Shown: positions 1 through 8,016, counted from the stretch's first letter. The stretch is DNA of 37,304 bases from Nocardioidaceae bacterium (GCA_013361955.1 JABFXA010000325.1:1-37304); one strand, 5' to 3'. The notes: generated by a model from the letters alone, not told the origin. Made by a program: numbers and translations.

Positions 1-228
1 GACGCGCTGCTCAGCGCGGTCGTCGACGGCAACGCGTACGCCGACGCGAAGATCCGCGCGATGAAGGCGCACGCCACCCAGATCGAGGTGGACGGCCCGT
101 TCTTCGCGCTGTCGAACAACCTCGGCAACCAGGTCTGGGGGTTCGAGTACTACCGGCTCGCGAAGGGCACCCAGGGGCCGGTCGGCGAGAGCGGCCTCGA
201 GGACGACCTCTTCGCCGGCCTCGAGTGA
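1..228 (+). CDS. mshB: MshB, N-acetyl-GlcN-inositol deacetylase, 3' end only
   Basis: This is the last 75 codons of a gene that begins before the window. The family removes the acetyl group from GlcNAc-inositol, the second step of mycothiol synthesis in the cytoplasm. The visible tail reads AMKAHATQIEVDGPFFALSN, then NNLGNQVWGFEYYRL and EDDLFAGL. That is the usual C-terminus of actinobacterial MshB proteins; the zinc-binding residues lie in the missing N-terminal part. The stop overlaps the next start in a GTGA arrangement, which implies translational coupling to the DUF6113-like membrane gene, a pairing I recall from other actinobacteria. A related Mca-type hydrolase is possible, but the tail and the neighbour favour MshB. 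Confidence 0.82.
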   Translation, partial: DALLSAVVDGNAYADAKIRAMKAHATQIEVDGPFFALSNNLGNQVWGFEYYRLAKGTQGPVGESGLEDDLFAGLE

Positions 229-563
229 CGCTGCTGCGGCACCTGGGCGCGCTGCTCGCGGGCGCGGCCGTGGCGTTCGTCGCGGTGCTGGTGCACGGGT
301 CGGCGTTCCCGGTCGGGCTGCTGGTGGCCGTGGCGGCGACGTACGCCGTGCCGCTGCGGCTGCTGCGCTCGCGGTGGCCGCGGACCGCGTCGACGTACGC
401 ACTCGGCTGGCTGGGGGTCTTCGCGGTGGTGCTCGCCGGCCGGCCGGAGGGCGACTACCTGGTGGCCGGCGACCTGGCCGGCTACGCGTTCATGGCGGCC
501 GGGTTCGGACTCGTGCTGGTGGCGATCCTGGGGTTCACCACGCCGGCCGGATCCGACCCGTAG
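225..563 (+). CDS. DUF6113-like small integral membrane protein
   Basis: A 112-residue hydrophobic protein with about four membrane segments (roughly residues 5-25, 28-45, 58-75 and 85-105), mostly Leu, Val, Ala and Gly. It matches my recollection of the DUF6113 family often found directly after mshB. No catalytic motif is visible and its function is unknown. The GTG start lies inside the mshB stop (GTGA), so the two genes are probably one transcript. Its stop is 10 nt before the GTG of the VanW gene, which has its own -10 element, so that gene need not depend on read-through. Confidence 0.72.
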   Translation: MTLLRHLGALLAGAAVAFVAVLVHGSAFPVGLLVAVAATYAVPLRLLRSRWPRTASTYALGWLGVFAVVLAGRPEGDYLVAGDLAGYAFMAAGFGLVLVAILGFTTPAGSDP

Positions 564-566
564 CCT
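561..566 (+). promoter_or_regulatory. -10 element (TAGCCT), leaderless promoter for the VanW gene
   Basis: TAGCCT lies exactly 7 nt before the GTG at 574 and no Shine-Dalgarno sequence precedes that GTG. This spacing puts the transcription start at or next to the start codon. No convincing -35 is seen. Confidence 0.5.
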
Positions 567-573
567 GTGCCGC

Positions 574-2286
574 GTGAACGACGCGCCGTACCGCACCAAC
601 GACCGCCGGGTCATCCCGCTGCTGCTGCTCGGGCTGGTGGTCCTGTTCGCCGCGCTGTACGTCGTCGCGTACTACGTCACCAGTGACCGCATCCCCCGTG
701 GCACCAGCGTCGACGGCATCGCGATCGGCGGTCTGCGTCCCGCGGCCGCGATCGAGCGGCTGCGCACCGGACTGGAGAGCCGCGCGGCGGAGCCCATCAC
801 GGTCGAGGCGAACGGCGTGCGCACGAAGGTGGTCCCCGCGAAGGCGGGCCTCGGCGTCGACGTGCCGGCCACCGTGGCCGAGGCCGGTGCGGGCCGCAGC
901 TGGGACCCGCAGCGGATGTGGGACTACGTCGCGGGCGGCAGCGCCCAGGCGCCGGTGGTCACCGTCGACGACGACGCGATGAAGGCGACGGTCGCCGACA
1001 TCGCGGCCAAGGCGGACCAGCCCGCGGTCGAGGGGTCGGTGCGGTTCTCCGCCGGGCAGGCCAGCCCGCGCTACCCCGAGCGCGGCACGGTCGTGGACCG
1101 GGCGGGCGCCGCGACCGCGCTGCGGGAGGCGTTCCTGGCCGCCGACGAGCCGGTCGAGCTGCCGGTGGTCGACGACCAGCCGGAGATCACCAAGGACGCG
1201 GTGAGCCGGGCGATGGACCGGTTCGCCAACCCGGCGGTCTCCGGGCAGGTGGTCGTCGAGCTCGGTGGCCGGTCTGTGCGGGTGAGCCCCGACGAGTTCG
1301 CGTCCGCCCTGTCGATGAAGGCGGTCGGCGACAAGCTCGAGCCGCGGGTCGACGCGAAGCAGCTCGACCGTGTCGTCGCGCCCAAGATGAAGCGGATCAC
1401 CCGCGCCGCCCGCGACGCGACCGTCCGCCTCGTCGGTGGCCGGCCCCGGGTGGTGCCGGCCCGCACCGGCATCGGCTACCAGCCGAGCGACGTCGCCGAC
1501 GGGTTCCTCGGGGTGCTGCCGAACGCCGGCTCGGGACGCACCGTCCAGGTGACCCCGACCCGGACCGAGCCGAAGGTGAGCACCGCCGCGGCGCGGAAGT
1601 GGCGGATCACCGAGCGGGTGTCGTCGTTCACCACGCACTTCCCGTACGCGTCGTACCGCAACGTCAACCTCTCCCGGGCCGCGCACCTCATCGACGGCAC
1701 CGTGCTGGCGCCGGGCGACACGTTCAGCCTCAACGACACCGTCGGCGAGCGCACCGCCCAGAACGGCTTCACCAAGGGCTTCATCATCAACGACGGCATC
1801 TTCAAGGAGGACTTCGGCGGCGGCGTGAGCCAGGTGGCGACCACGACGTACAACGCGGCCTTCTTCGCCGGCCTCCAGGACGTCCAGCACAAGGCTCACT
1901 CGTTCTACATCGACCGCTACCCGGTCGGGCGGGAGGCGACGGTCGCCTGGCCGAGCGTGGACCTGAAGTTCAAGAACACCACCCCGTACGGCGTCCTCGT
2001 CTCCGCCTCGGTCGACAAGAGCACCCCGTCGCGGCAGGGCGCGATGCACGTGTCGATGTGGTCCACGAAGTACTGGGACGTCAAGGCCGAGACCGGGCCG
2101 CGGTACAACCTCACCCAGCCGAAGACCCGGCACCTGAACGGACCCGAGTGCGTGCCCAACGACGGCTACGGCGGGTTCGACATCGACGTCTACCGGCTGC
2201 TCTACCGGCACGGGTCCGACAAGCTCGAGCGCCGCGAGCGGGTGCACACCCGCTACACCCCGAGCGACAGCGTGGTCTGCGGCTGA
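574..2286 (+). CDS. VanW family protein with peptidoglycan-binding-like domain, membrane anchored
   Basis: A 570-residue protein. A short cytoplasmic N-terminus is followed by one membrane helix (about residues 13-35), so the bulk is extracytoplasmic. Residues about 40-330 form two repeated modules of the PG_binding_4 type found in YoaR/VanW proteins. The VanW domain spans about residues 346-476 and carries FPYASYRNVNLSRAAHLIDG, LAPGDTFSLND and GGGVSQVATTTYNAAFFAGL. The family has no firmly assigned biochemical role; a link to cell-wall structure is inferred from domain content and from the many nearby wall genes. The GTG at 574 was chosen because TAGCCT sits 7 nt upstream. The gene runs toward the L,D-transpeptidase-like gene, with a small hairpin between them. 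Confidence 0.85.
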   Translation: MNDAPYRTNDRRVIPLLLLGLVVLFAALYVVAYYVTSDRIPRGTSVDGIAIGGLRPAAAIERLRTGLESRAAEPITVEANGVRTKVVPAKAGLGVDVPATVAEAGAGRSWDPQRMWDYVAGGSAQAPVVTVDDDAMKATVADIAAKADQPAVEGSVRFSAGQASPRYPERGTVVDRAGAATALREAFLAADEPVELPVVDDQPEITKDAVSRAMDRFANPAVSGQVVVELGGRSVRVSPDEFASALSMKAVGDKLEPRVDAKQLDRVVAPKMKRITRAARDATVRLVGGRPRVVPARTGIGYQPSDVADGFLGVLPNAGSGRTVQVTPTRTEPKVSTAAARKWRITERVSSFTTHFPYASYRNVNLSRAAHLIDGTVLAPGDTFSLNDTVGERTAQNGFTKGFIINDGIFKEDFGGGVSQVATTTYNAAFFAGLQDVQHKAHSFYIDRYPVGREATVAWPSVDLKFKNTTPYGVLVSASVDKSTPSRQGAMHVSMWSTKYWDVKAETGPRYNLTQPKTRHLNGPECVPNDGYGGFDIDVYRLLYRHGSDKLERRERVHTRYTPSDSVVCG

Positions 2287-2300
2287 GGGAACGAGCCCGT

Positions 2301-2322
2301 CCGACCCGGCGGCCGCGGTCGG
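2301..2322. terminator. Possible bidirectional terminator hairpin
   Basis: CCGACC at 2301-2306 and GGTCGG at 2317-2322 form a 6-bp GC stem around a 10-nt loop in the 45-nt gap between convergent genes. There is no T tract, so it is only a candidate. Confidence 0.3.
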
Positions 2323-2331
2323 CTGCGCCCG

Positions 2332-2928
2332 CTAGCGCACCCGCACGCTGACGTTGGCGGGGGAGCCGAGCGGGAAGGAGCGCCGCCAGGCGTCGTACAG
2401 CTCCTTGAGGTCGCCCGGTGACAGCTTCACGCACCCGAAGGACCGGTAGTCGTTGATCCGCGGGTACTCCCACCGGCAGGCCTGGTCGCCCCGGCGGTTC
2501 GGGCACTGCCGGCTGCCGGCGCCCTGCTCGGTGTGGAGGAACAGGTCGGTGCGCATGGTGCCGTTCGCGCAGCGCTTCGCGCCGAGGTAGATGGCCCGGC
2601 CCTTGATGATGCTGCCGTGGTAGTCGCGGAACAGCGTCGGCCGGTAGCGCCCGTCGGGCAGCCAGCCGCGGTTGCGCTTGCAGGCGTTCGTGGAGTCGCG
2701 GAAGTAGCCGGACCCGGCGCGCCAGGACCTCGAGACCAGGGTCGTCCGCTGGCCGTCGCGCACCCGGAACACCTTCCAGGTCAGGGTCGACCGGAACGTG
2801 TTCGCGTAGTTCTTGTGGAAGGTGATCACCGCGTAGCGACGGGTCGCCGCGTCCGCCGTCGGGGTGACCGCCAGCCCGGCCACCGTGCAGGCCAGCGTCA
2901 CGAGCAGGGCGATGGTGCGGGTGCGCAT
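2332..2928 (-). CDS. Secreted L,D-transpeptidase-like protein
   Basis: A 198-residue precursor. Residues 1-28 form a signal peptide (MRTRT basic start, hydrophobic core, ADAA cleavage region), so the product is exported. The C-terminal half carries FLHTEQ with His132 and YRSFGCVKLSPGDL with Cys166. This resembles the catalytic His and Cys of YkuD-type L,D-transpeptidases, which form 3-3 peptide crosslinks between meso-DAP residues. The canonical ST-HGC is replaced by SFGC and the His-Cys spacing of 34 is long, so this is a divergent family member. Several extra cysteines (CKRN, QCPN, QACRW) may form disulfides. The ATG at 2928 has GGAG about 6 nt upstream and begins 11 nt after the GNAT stop, which suggests co-transcription. 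Confidence 0.68.
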   Translation of the reverse strand: MRTRTIALLVTLACTVAGLAVTPTADAATRRYAVITFHKNYANTFRSTLTWKVFRVRDGQRTTLVSRSWRAGSGYFRDSTNACKRNRGWLPDGRYRPTLFRDYHGSIIKGRAIYLGAKRCANGTMRTDLFLHTEQGAGSRQCPNRRGDQACRWEYPRINDYRSFGCVKLSPGDLKELYDAWRRSFPLGSPANVSVRVR

Positions 2929-2939
2929 GGTGGCTCCGT

Positions 2940-3935
2940 TCAGCCGACCGGCAGCGACAGGTACCGGTAGGTGTGGTGCGTGCGGAAGCCCAGTCTGTCG
3001 TAGAGACCGAGACCCGCGGGGTTGTCGCCGCGCACCTGCAGGTACGCCGTGGTGCCGCCGCGCTCGCCGGCGAAGTCGAGCATCGCGGCGACGACGACCA
3101 GGCCGAGGCCGCGCCGGCGGCGGTCGGGGGAGACCCAGATGTCGGTGATCCCGGCCCAGTCGCCCTCGACGGCGACCCGGCCCTTGGCCACCACCAGGTC
3201 GCCCTCGCGCACCTCCACGAAGCCGACCTGGGCGGGACCCTCGAGCACCGCGACCGCGTCGTCGCGGTGCGCCAGCGCACGCTTGTCGTTCGCCAGCCAG
3301 CCCTCGCTGACCGCGGGCAGCACCGCCACCGGCGGGGGCGCCTCCGGCAGCAGCCGGCGTACGGCGCGGGCGGCCTGCGCGACCGAGGCGAGCTGCAGCT
3401 CGGAGTCGGCCTCGCCGGGACGGGCCAGCACCCAGCCCGCCTCCTCGAGCCGGTGCTGGGTGTCGGAGCCGACCACGACCTGCGCCCACACCGGCAGCCG
3501 GTGCCGCGCGTAGAACTCCCGCACCCGGGCCAGCGCCTCGTCGAGCGGGACACCCGGGTCGCCGGTGGCCATCACCGAGTTCGCCCGCGCGCTGAACCCG
3601 CCCGACGCGCGCAGCAGCCACTCACCGAGCGGCTCGGTGTGCACCGCCGGCCAGGACGCGTTCGACATCCGGCAGGCCTCCTCGGCGGAGACCCGGTGCC
3701 GCGGCGACGGGCGCGCCGGCACGGGCTTGCCGGAGACGATGTCGGCGAGCGCGATCTCGGTGGCGACGCCGTCCTCGGAGCGCACCACGGTGGCGGTGTC
3801 GGTCCAGGACTCCATCACCCCGAGCAGGTCGGTCATCGCCGGACCACCGGACGGGCCGGTCCGCCCGCGCAGCACCCGGCGGACCACCACCCGCTGACCG
3901 ACGCAGTGGGGGCCCAGTCCGGGAGGCGTGCTCAC
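2940..3935 (-). CDS. GNAT family N-acetyltransferase with N-terminal SH3-like domain
   Basis: A 331-residue protein. The first ~90 residues (GQRVVVRRVL, then a segment ending ALADIVSGKPVP) look like the SH3-like domain that precedes GNAT domains in Rv0428c-type proteins. The acetyltransferase fold occupies about residues 95-331. The acetyl-CoA loop is RRRGLGLVV and the terminal motif is GDNPAGLGLYDRLGFRTHH. The substrate cannot be read from sequence. The GTG at 3935 was chosen because an ATG just upstream runs straight into a stop, and because GAGGAT lies 6 nt before the GTG as a possible -10 element. The gene is divergent from fdxA and is followed closely by the L,D-transpeptidase-like gene. 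Confidence 0.85.
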   Translation of the reverse strand: MSTPPGLGPHCVGQRVVVRRVLRGRTGPSGGPAMTDLLGVMESWTDTATVVRSEDGVATEIALADIVSGKPVPARPSPRHRVSAEEACRMSNASWPAVHTEPLGEWLLRASGGFSARANSVMATGDPGVPLDEALARVREFYARHRLPVWAQVVVGSDTQHRLEEAGWVLARPGEADSELQLASVAQAARAVRRLLPEAPPPVAVLPAVSEGWLANDKRALAHRDDAVAVLEGPAQVGFVEVREGDLVVAKGRVAVEGDWAGITDIWVSPDRRRRGLGLVVVAAMLDFAGERGGTTAYLQVRGDNPAGLGLYDRLGFRTHHTYRYLSLPVG

Positions 3936-4018
3936 CGTGCCATCCTCTCGTCGCAGGAGCCTCGCCGAGCGGGGTTTCCGAGGGCCGGGCGCGGGGGGTG
4001 ATGAGCGCGCCGGGATAC

Positions 4019-4052
4019 TAGGCTGGATCGCAGCCATTGGAGGAGGAACAAG
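4019..4052 (+). promoter_or_regulatory. fdxA promoter -10 and strong ribosome binding site
   Basis: TAGGCT at 4019-4024 is a plausible -10. GGAGGAGG at 4039-4046 lies 6 nt before the GTG of fdxA. Unlike many genes here, fdxA appears to have a short leader with a strong Shine-Dalgarno sequence. Confidence 0.5.
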
Positions 4053-4379
4053 GTGACCTACGTCATCGCGCAGCCCTGCGTCGACCTGAAGGACCGGGCC
4101 TGCGTCGACGAGTGCCCCGTCGACTGCATCTACGAGGGCAAGCGGATGCTGTACATCCACCCGGACGAGTGCGTCGACTGCGGCGCCTGCGAGCCGGTCT
4201 GCCCCGTGGAGGCGATCTTCTACGAGGACGACACCCCGGAGCAGTGGAAGGACTACTACACCGCCAACGTCGACTTCTTCGACGACCTCGGCTCGCCCGG
4301 CGGTGCCGCCAAGCTCGGCGTCATCGACAAGGACCACCCGCTCATCGAGGCGTTGCCCTACCCGCAGAACGCGGAGTGA
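4053..4379 (+). CDS. fdxA: Seven-iron ferredoxin (FdxA type)
   Basis: A 108-residue soluble electron carrier. Cysteines are at 9, 17, 21, 25, 40, 43, 46 and 50. By comparison with Azotobacter FdI, C9, C17 and C50 would hold a [3Fe-4S] cluster; C21, C40, C43 and C46 would hold a [4Fe-4S] cluster; C25 would be free. The motif CVDCGACEPVCPVEAI is clear, and the length of 105-110 residues is typical of actinobacterial FdxA/FdxC. It overlaps dapC by 4 nt (GTGA), the same order as the fdxC-dapC pair of mycobacteria. Redox partners are unknown. The GTG start is fixed by an excellent ribosome binding site 6 nt upstream. Confidence 0.95.
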   Translation: MTYVIAQPCVDLKDRACVDECPVDCIYEGKRMLYIHPDECVDCGACEPVCPVEAIFYEDDTPEQWKDYYTANVDFFDDLGSPGGAAKLGVIDKDHPLIEALPYPQNAE

Positions 4380-5525
4380 GCACGCCTCCCGACCACGAGG
4401 TGACCGCGCCGCCCGCCGACCCGTGGTGGGCGGCGCGCGGCGTCTCCGCGCGGCTGCCGGACTTCCCCTGGGACAAGCTGGTCCGGTACGCCGAGCAGGC
4501 CCGCCGGCACCCGGACGGGATCGTCGACCTGTCCATCGGCACCCCGGTCGACCCCACGCCCCCGGTCGTGCAGCGCGCGCTCGCGGAGGCGGCGGACGCC
4601 CCGGGCTACCCGCAGACCGTCGGCCTGCCGTCCACCCGCCAGGAGGCGGTCGACTGGCTGCAGCGCCGGCACGGCGTCACCGGCCTCGGGCTCGACCAGG
4701 TGCTGCCGGTGGTCGGCTCGAAGGAGCTGATCGCACAGCTGCCGTCGCACCTCGGCCTCGGCCCCGGCGACCTGGTGGCCTACCCGGCGCTGGCCTACCC
4801 GACGTACGAGGTGGGAGCGGCGCTCGCCGGCGCCCGCACGGTCGCGACCGACTCGCTGTCGGCGCTCGGCCCGGAGCGGGTCGCGCTGCTGTGGCTGAAC
4901 TCCCCGTCCAACCCGACCGGCCGGGTGCTGCCGCCGGCGCACCTGCGCAAGGTCGTCGTGCCGTGAGCGCGGCACCCTGCTGGTCTCCGACGAGTGCTAC
5001 ATCGAGTGCTGCTGGGACGCTCCGGCGACGTCGGTGCTGCACCCGGACGTCTGTGGCGGCAGCCATGACGGCATCCTCGCGGTGCACTCGCTGTCCAAGC
5101 GCTCCAACCTGGCCGGCTACCGGTGCGCGTTCGTGGCCGGCGACCGGTCGGTGGTCGCCGAGCTGCTGGCGGTCCGCAAGAACCTCGGGCTGATGATGCC
5201 CGGCCCGCAGCAGGTGGCGATGGCCACCGCGCTCTCCGACGACGCGCACGCCCGCGAGCAGCACGCCCGCTACGCCGCCCGTCGTGACGTGCTCCGGCCG
5301 GCGCTGGAGGCGGCCGGCTTCCGCATCGACCACTCGGAGGCGTCGCTGTACCTGTGGGCGACCCGCGGGGAGTCCTGCTGGGACACCGTGGCGGCACTGG
5401 CCGAGCTCGGGATCCTGGTCGCGCCGGGTGGCTTCTACGGCGCCACGGGTGCCGAGCACGTGCGGGTGGCGCTCACCGCGACCGACGCGCGGGTGGCCGC
5501 CGCCGTCCGCCGGCTCGGGGCCTGA
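4376..5525 (+). pseudogene. dapC: Succinyldiaminopimelate transaminase DapC, interrupted by a frameshift
   Basis: A PLP aminotransferase that makes N-succinyl-LL-diaminopimelate in lysine and meso-DAP synthesis. The first part (4376-4966, ending HLRKVVVP) carries LSIGTPVDPTP, VLPVVGSKELIAQLP and LLWLNSPSNPTGRVLPP. The second part resumes in the +3 frame just before RERGTLLVSDECYIECCWD. It holds the PLP lysine in SLSKRSNLAGYR and runs to 5525. Related proteins read KVVAWCRERG here, so about 5 nt appear to be missing near 4958; restoring them gives a normal 384-residue enzyme. A sequencing or assembly error is as likely as a real mutation, since dapD and dapE are intact and the wall needs DAP. 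The start overlaps the fdxA stop by 4 nt. Confidence 0.88.
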
Positions 5526-5531
5526 CCGGCA

Positions 5532-5831
5532 TCAGCCGACGTTCTCCCACGGCGTGCCCATCGGCATCGGGGTGACCCCACCGGGCAGCGGCTGCGCCGT
5601 CGGCGCGGGCGAGAACACCCGGACCGCGGAGACGCTGCCCATCCGGATCACCGAGTGCTCGGCGGCGCCGGACTCGGCGGACACCGAGTGCAGCACCACG
5701 CCGTGCCCGTCCACCGCGGCGACCCGGCCGGTCAGCCACTGACCCTCGACCAGGATCTGCACGTCGACGCCGTTGTCGTGCGCGCGGTTCAACGCCGTGC
5801 CGATCGTGTAGAGCACGCTGTCGCTGTACAT
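5532..5831 (-). CDS. Small conserved-looking protein with an Sm/Hfq-like sequence pattern
   Basis: A 99-residue protein that I do not recognise as a named family. An N-terminal helix (about 5-18) precedes a beta-rich region. Residues 29-47 (EGQWLTGRVAAVDGHGVVL) align without gaps to the Sm1 motif of Hfq (NGIKLQGQIESFDQFVILL), sharing the Gly, Leu, Gly, Asp and Leu positions. Residues 61-72 (VIRMGSVSAVRV) follow where the Sm2 strand pair would be. The Lys-His of the Hfq Sm2 motif is absent. The tail after residue 75 is Pro-rich. The ATG at 5831 has GAGGA about 5 nt upstream. The gene is convergent with dapC, 6 nt away. An Sm-type fold is my inference; RNA binding is not shown. Confidence 0.7.
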   Translation of the reverse strand: MYSDSVLYTIGTALNRAHDNGVDVQILVEGQWLTGRVAAVDGHGVVLHSVSAESGAAEHSVIRMGSVSAVRVFSPAPTAQPLPGGVTPMPMGTPWENVG

Positions 5832-5878
5832 GGTTCCTCCGACCCCCCGGTCCCGGCGGTCCCGGCTCCCGACCCCTC

Positions 5879-5919
5879 CCATGGGTGGGACACTCCGCGC
5901 CGCCGCGGTGTCCCCATGG
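5879..5919. repeat. Imperfect inverted repeat ending in CCATGG on both sides
   Basis: CCATGGG, GACAC and CGCG on the left arm match CGCG, GTGTC and CCCATGG on the right arm, with two small bulges and a short loop. It lies between two minus-strand genes, 48 nt upstream of the ATG at 5831. It could act as a terminator for the upstream gene or as a regulatory structure. Confidence 0.35.
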
Positions 5920-5999
5920 TGACGGGCTCCGCACCCCCGTGGCATCGGCCGCGCGTCCCGGGCTGGGTGGCCGAACGGGTCGAAAACGGACCGAACGGA

Positions 6000-6992
6000 C
6001 TAGTCGCCCTCCGCCACGTCGACGTGCACGTGGTCGCGGTGCAGGAGCACGGCGCGGTCGCCGGGCCCGTCGCCCGGGTCGTAGCGGCGCCAGCCCTGCT
6101 CGGACCGCAGCCCGGCGCTCCAGATCCTGCCGTCGAAGATCAGGTGGTCGATCCGCAGCTCGCTCGCGTGCGCCATCAGGTACGACGCGATCGCCCAGCC
6201 CCGGCGCTTGTTGTCGGGGCTGATCGGCCGCACGAAGATGTCGATGGCGCGGCCGTCGTAGTGCGCCGAGCCCTTCTGGTGCCCGGTGGAGACGCCGCCG
6301 GGGGCGAACCCACCGAGCGGCAGGTCGCCGAAGGCCCGCTCGACGTTGCGGCGTACCCGGTTCGCCCGCGGGGTCAGCCCGTTCTCCCTCGGCCGCTGCC
6401 GGGCCACGTCGTTGTCCGCCGAGTGCACCACGCAGGTGAACTTCGCGGGGGAGTAGCCGGTCAGCGCCGAGGCCAGCGCGCGCCCGTCGGGGGCGTGGTC
6501 CTCGTAGGCCTCCGGGAAGCCCGACCGCTGCACCTTCTGCGCGGCCTCCGTGATCCGCATCGTCTGGTAGCCGTGGATCTTCTGCAGCTCGTCGTAGAAC
6601 CGGTTGATCGAGTACCAGGGGTTCTGGATCTGCTCCGCGCTGCCCCAGCCCTGCGACGGCCGCTGCTGGAACAGGCCCAGCGAGTCGCGGTCGCCGTGGT
6701 CGAGGTTGCGCAGCTTGGACTCCTGGTACGCCGTGGCGAGCGCGATCGACGCCGCCCGCGCCGGCAGCCCGCGCTTGGTGCCGAGCGCGGCGATCAGGCT
6801 GGCGTTCTCGGCCTGCTCGGTGTCGAGGCTCACGGCGCGCCCGCCGACCGTGGCCCGGCAGCCCTCGGGGTCGGGCAGCGGGCCGACCCCCGAGCGGAGG
6901 GAGAACAGCGCCGCCCCGCCGATGACCAGCAGAGCCAGGAGAAGGACGAGCGAGGTGCGGAGCAGCCGGCGATGCGTCGGCTCAGTTGGCAT
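6000..6992 (-). CDS. Membrane-anchored putative cell-wall hydrolase (lysozyme-like plus M15-like domains)
   Basis: A 330-residue protein with one N-terminal membrane helix (about 13-32), so the rest should face the wall. Residues about 60-190 resemble a lytic-transglycosylase fold: ATAYQESKL with Glu91 as candidate catalyst, then [14 protein letters not shown] and [13 protein letters not shown]. Residues about 210-330 carry HYDGRAID (His244, Asp251) and HRDHVHVDV (His321/His323), the zinc pattern of VanY/hedgehog-type peptidases. Homologues are sometimes named heavy-metal transporter, which the sequence does not support. The ATG at 6992 lies inside the last codons of dapD (11-nt overlap), so the two are probably co-transcribed. 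The bond cleaved is unknown. Confidence 0.75.
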   Translation of the reverse strand: MPTEPTHRRLLRTSLVLLLALLVIGGAALFSLRSGVGPLPDPEGCRATVGGRAVSLDTEQAENASLIAALGTKRGLPARAASIALATAYQESKLRNLDHGDRDSLGLFQQRPSQGWGSAEQIQNPWYSINRFYDELQKIHGYQTMRITEAAQKVQRSGFPEAYEDHAPDGRALASALTGYSPAKFTCVVHSADNDVARQRPRENGLTPRANRVRRNVERAFGDLPLGGFAPGGVSTGHQKGSAHYDGRAIDIFVRPISPDNKRRGWAIASYLMAHASELRIDHLIFDGRIWSAGLRSEQGWRRYDPGDGPGDRAVLLHRDHVHVDVAEGD

Positions 6993-7965
6993 GGAGGTCG
7001 GCGTTCAGCTCGATGCCGTCGCCGCCCCACGCCACCGCCTCGACGACCCCGGTGGTGGAGTTGCGCCGGAACAGCACGTTGCTGGCCCCCGACAGGTCCG
7101 CGGCCTTGACCACCTGCGGCTTGCCCTCGGACTCGTGCGGGATGACCACCGTGACCTTGGTCCCCGCGGTCACGTAGCAGCCCGCCTCGACGACGCAGTC
7201 GTCACCCAGGGAGATGCCGATGCCGGCGTTGGCGCCGATCAGGCACCGGCGACCCACCGAGATGACCTCCTTGCCGCCCCCGGACAGGGTGCCCATGATC
7301 GACGCGCCACCGCCGACGTCGGAGCCGTCGCCCACGACGACGCCCGCGCTCACGCGGCCCTCGATCATCGACGAGCCGAGGGTCCCCGCGTTGTAGTTGA
7401 CGAAGCCCTCGTGCATCACGGTGGTGCCTTCGGCCAGGTGCGCCCCCAGGCGCACCCGGTCGGCGTCGGCGATGCGGACGCCCGGCGGAAGCACGTAGTC
7501 GGTCATCCGCGGGAACTTGTCCACGCCGAACACGGTGACCCGGCCGCGCGCCTCGCTGAGCCGCAGCCGGGTGGTCTCGAAGTCGTCGACCGCGCACGGC
7601 CCGGCGTCGGTCCACACCACGTTGGTGAGGTGCCGGAAGATGCCGTCGAGGTTGACGGTGTGCGGCCGCACCAGCCGGTGGCTGAGCAGGTGCAGCCGCA
7701 GCCAGGCGTCGGAGGTGTCGTCGATCGGGCCCTGCAGGTCCTCGACGACGGTGCGGACGACGAGGCGGCGTACGCCGCGCACCTCGTCGACGCCCTCGAG
7801 CCGGGCCAGCTCGCTCGGTGCCTCGAGCTCGGCGTCGGGCTCGCCGAGGTGGGGGGAGGGGTACCAGGTGTCGAGCACCCCGCCCTCCCCGTCGGTGCCG
7901 GCGTACGTCGCCAGGCCGTAGCCCCATGCAGCGGTGGGCAGGTCGGTCGCGGGAACGTCGGTCAC
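6982..7965 (-). CDS. dapD: Tetrahydrodipicolinate N-succinyltransferase DapD
   Basis: A 327-residue enzyme that transfers succinyl from succinyl-CoA to tetrahydrodipicolinate, the first committed step of the succinylase DAP branch. It is the actinobacterial DapD type. An N-terminal domain ([21 protein letters not shown]) is followed by a left-handed beta-helix from about residue 190, with [34 protein letters not shown] and [20 protein letters not shown]. The start was set at the GTG at 7965 because TACGGT lies 7 nt upstream (leaderless). An alternative GTG at 7974 has AGGAG 11 nt upstream and would add three residues. It is divergent from dapE, and its end overlaps the following hydrolase gene by 11 nt. 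Confidence 0.93.
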   Translation of the reverse strand: MTDVPATDLPTAAWGYGLATYAGTDGEGGVLDTWYPSPHLGEPDAELEAPSELARLEGVDEVRGVRRLVVRTVVEDLQGPIDDTSDAWLRLHLLSHRLVRPHTVNLDGIFRHLTNVVWTDAGPCAVDDFETTRLRLSEARGRVTVFGVDKFPRMTDYVLPPGVRIADADRVRLGAHLAEGTTVMHEGFVNYNAGTLGSSMIEGRVSAGVVVGDGSDVGGGASIMGTLSGGGKEVISVGRRCLIGANAGIGISLGDDCVVEAGCYVTAGTKVTVVIPHESEGKPQVVKAADLSGASNVLFRRNSTTGVVEAVAWGGDGIELNADLHAN

Positions 7966-7972
7966 GCGCGAC

Positions 7973-8010
7973 ACCGTACCGAAAGCTCCTGAGGACCCGG
8001 CTGGTTGGAT
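7973..8010. promoter_or_regulatory. Divergent dapD/dapE core promoters
   Basis: On the minus strand TACGGT (7973-7978) lies 7 nt before the dapD GTG. On the plus strand TTGGAT (8005-8010) lies 6 nt before the dapE ATG. Only 26 bp separate the two hexamers, so the -35 regions must overlap. Confidence 0.5.
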
Positions 8011-8016
8011 GGCCCC

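Noticed and set aside
4951-4970. Programmed ribosomal frameshifting in dapC
   Set aside because: No slippery heptamer and no downstream structure stands out, and homologues have extra residues here, which fits a small deletion or sequencing error better.
6000-6992. Heavy-metal transporter, a name sometimes given to this family
   Set aside because: There is one membrane helix only, and the rest looks like wall-hydrolase domains.
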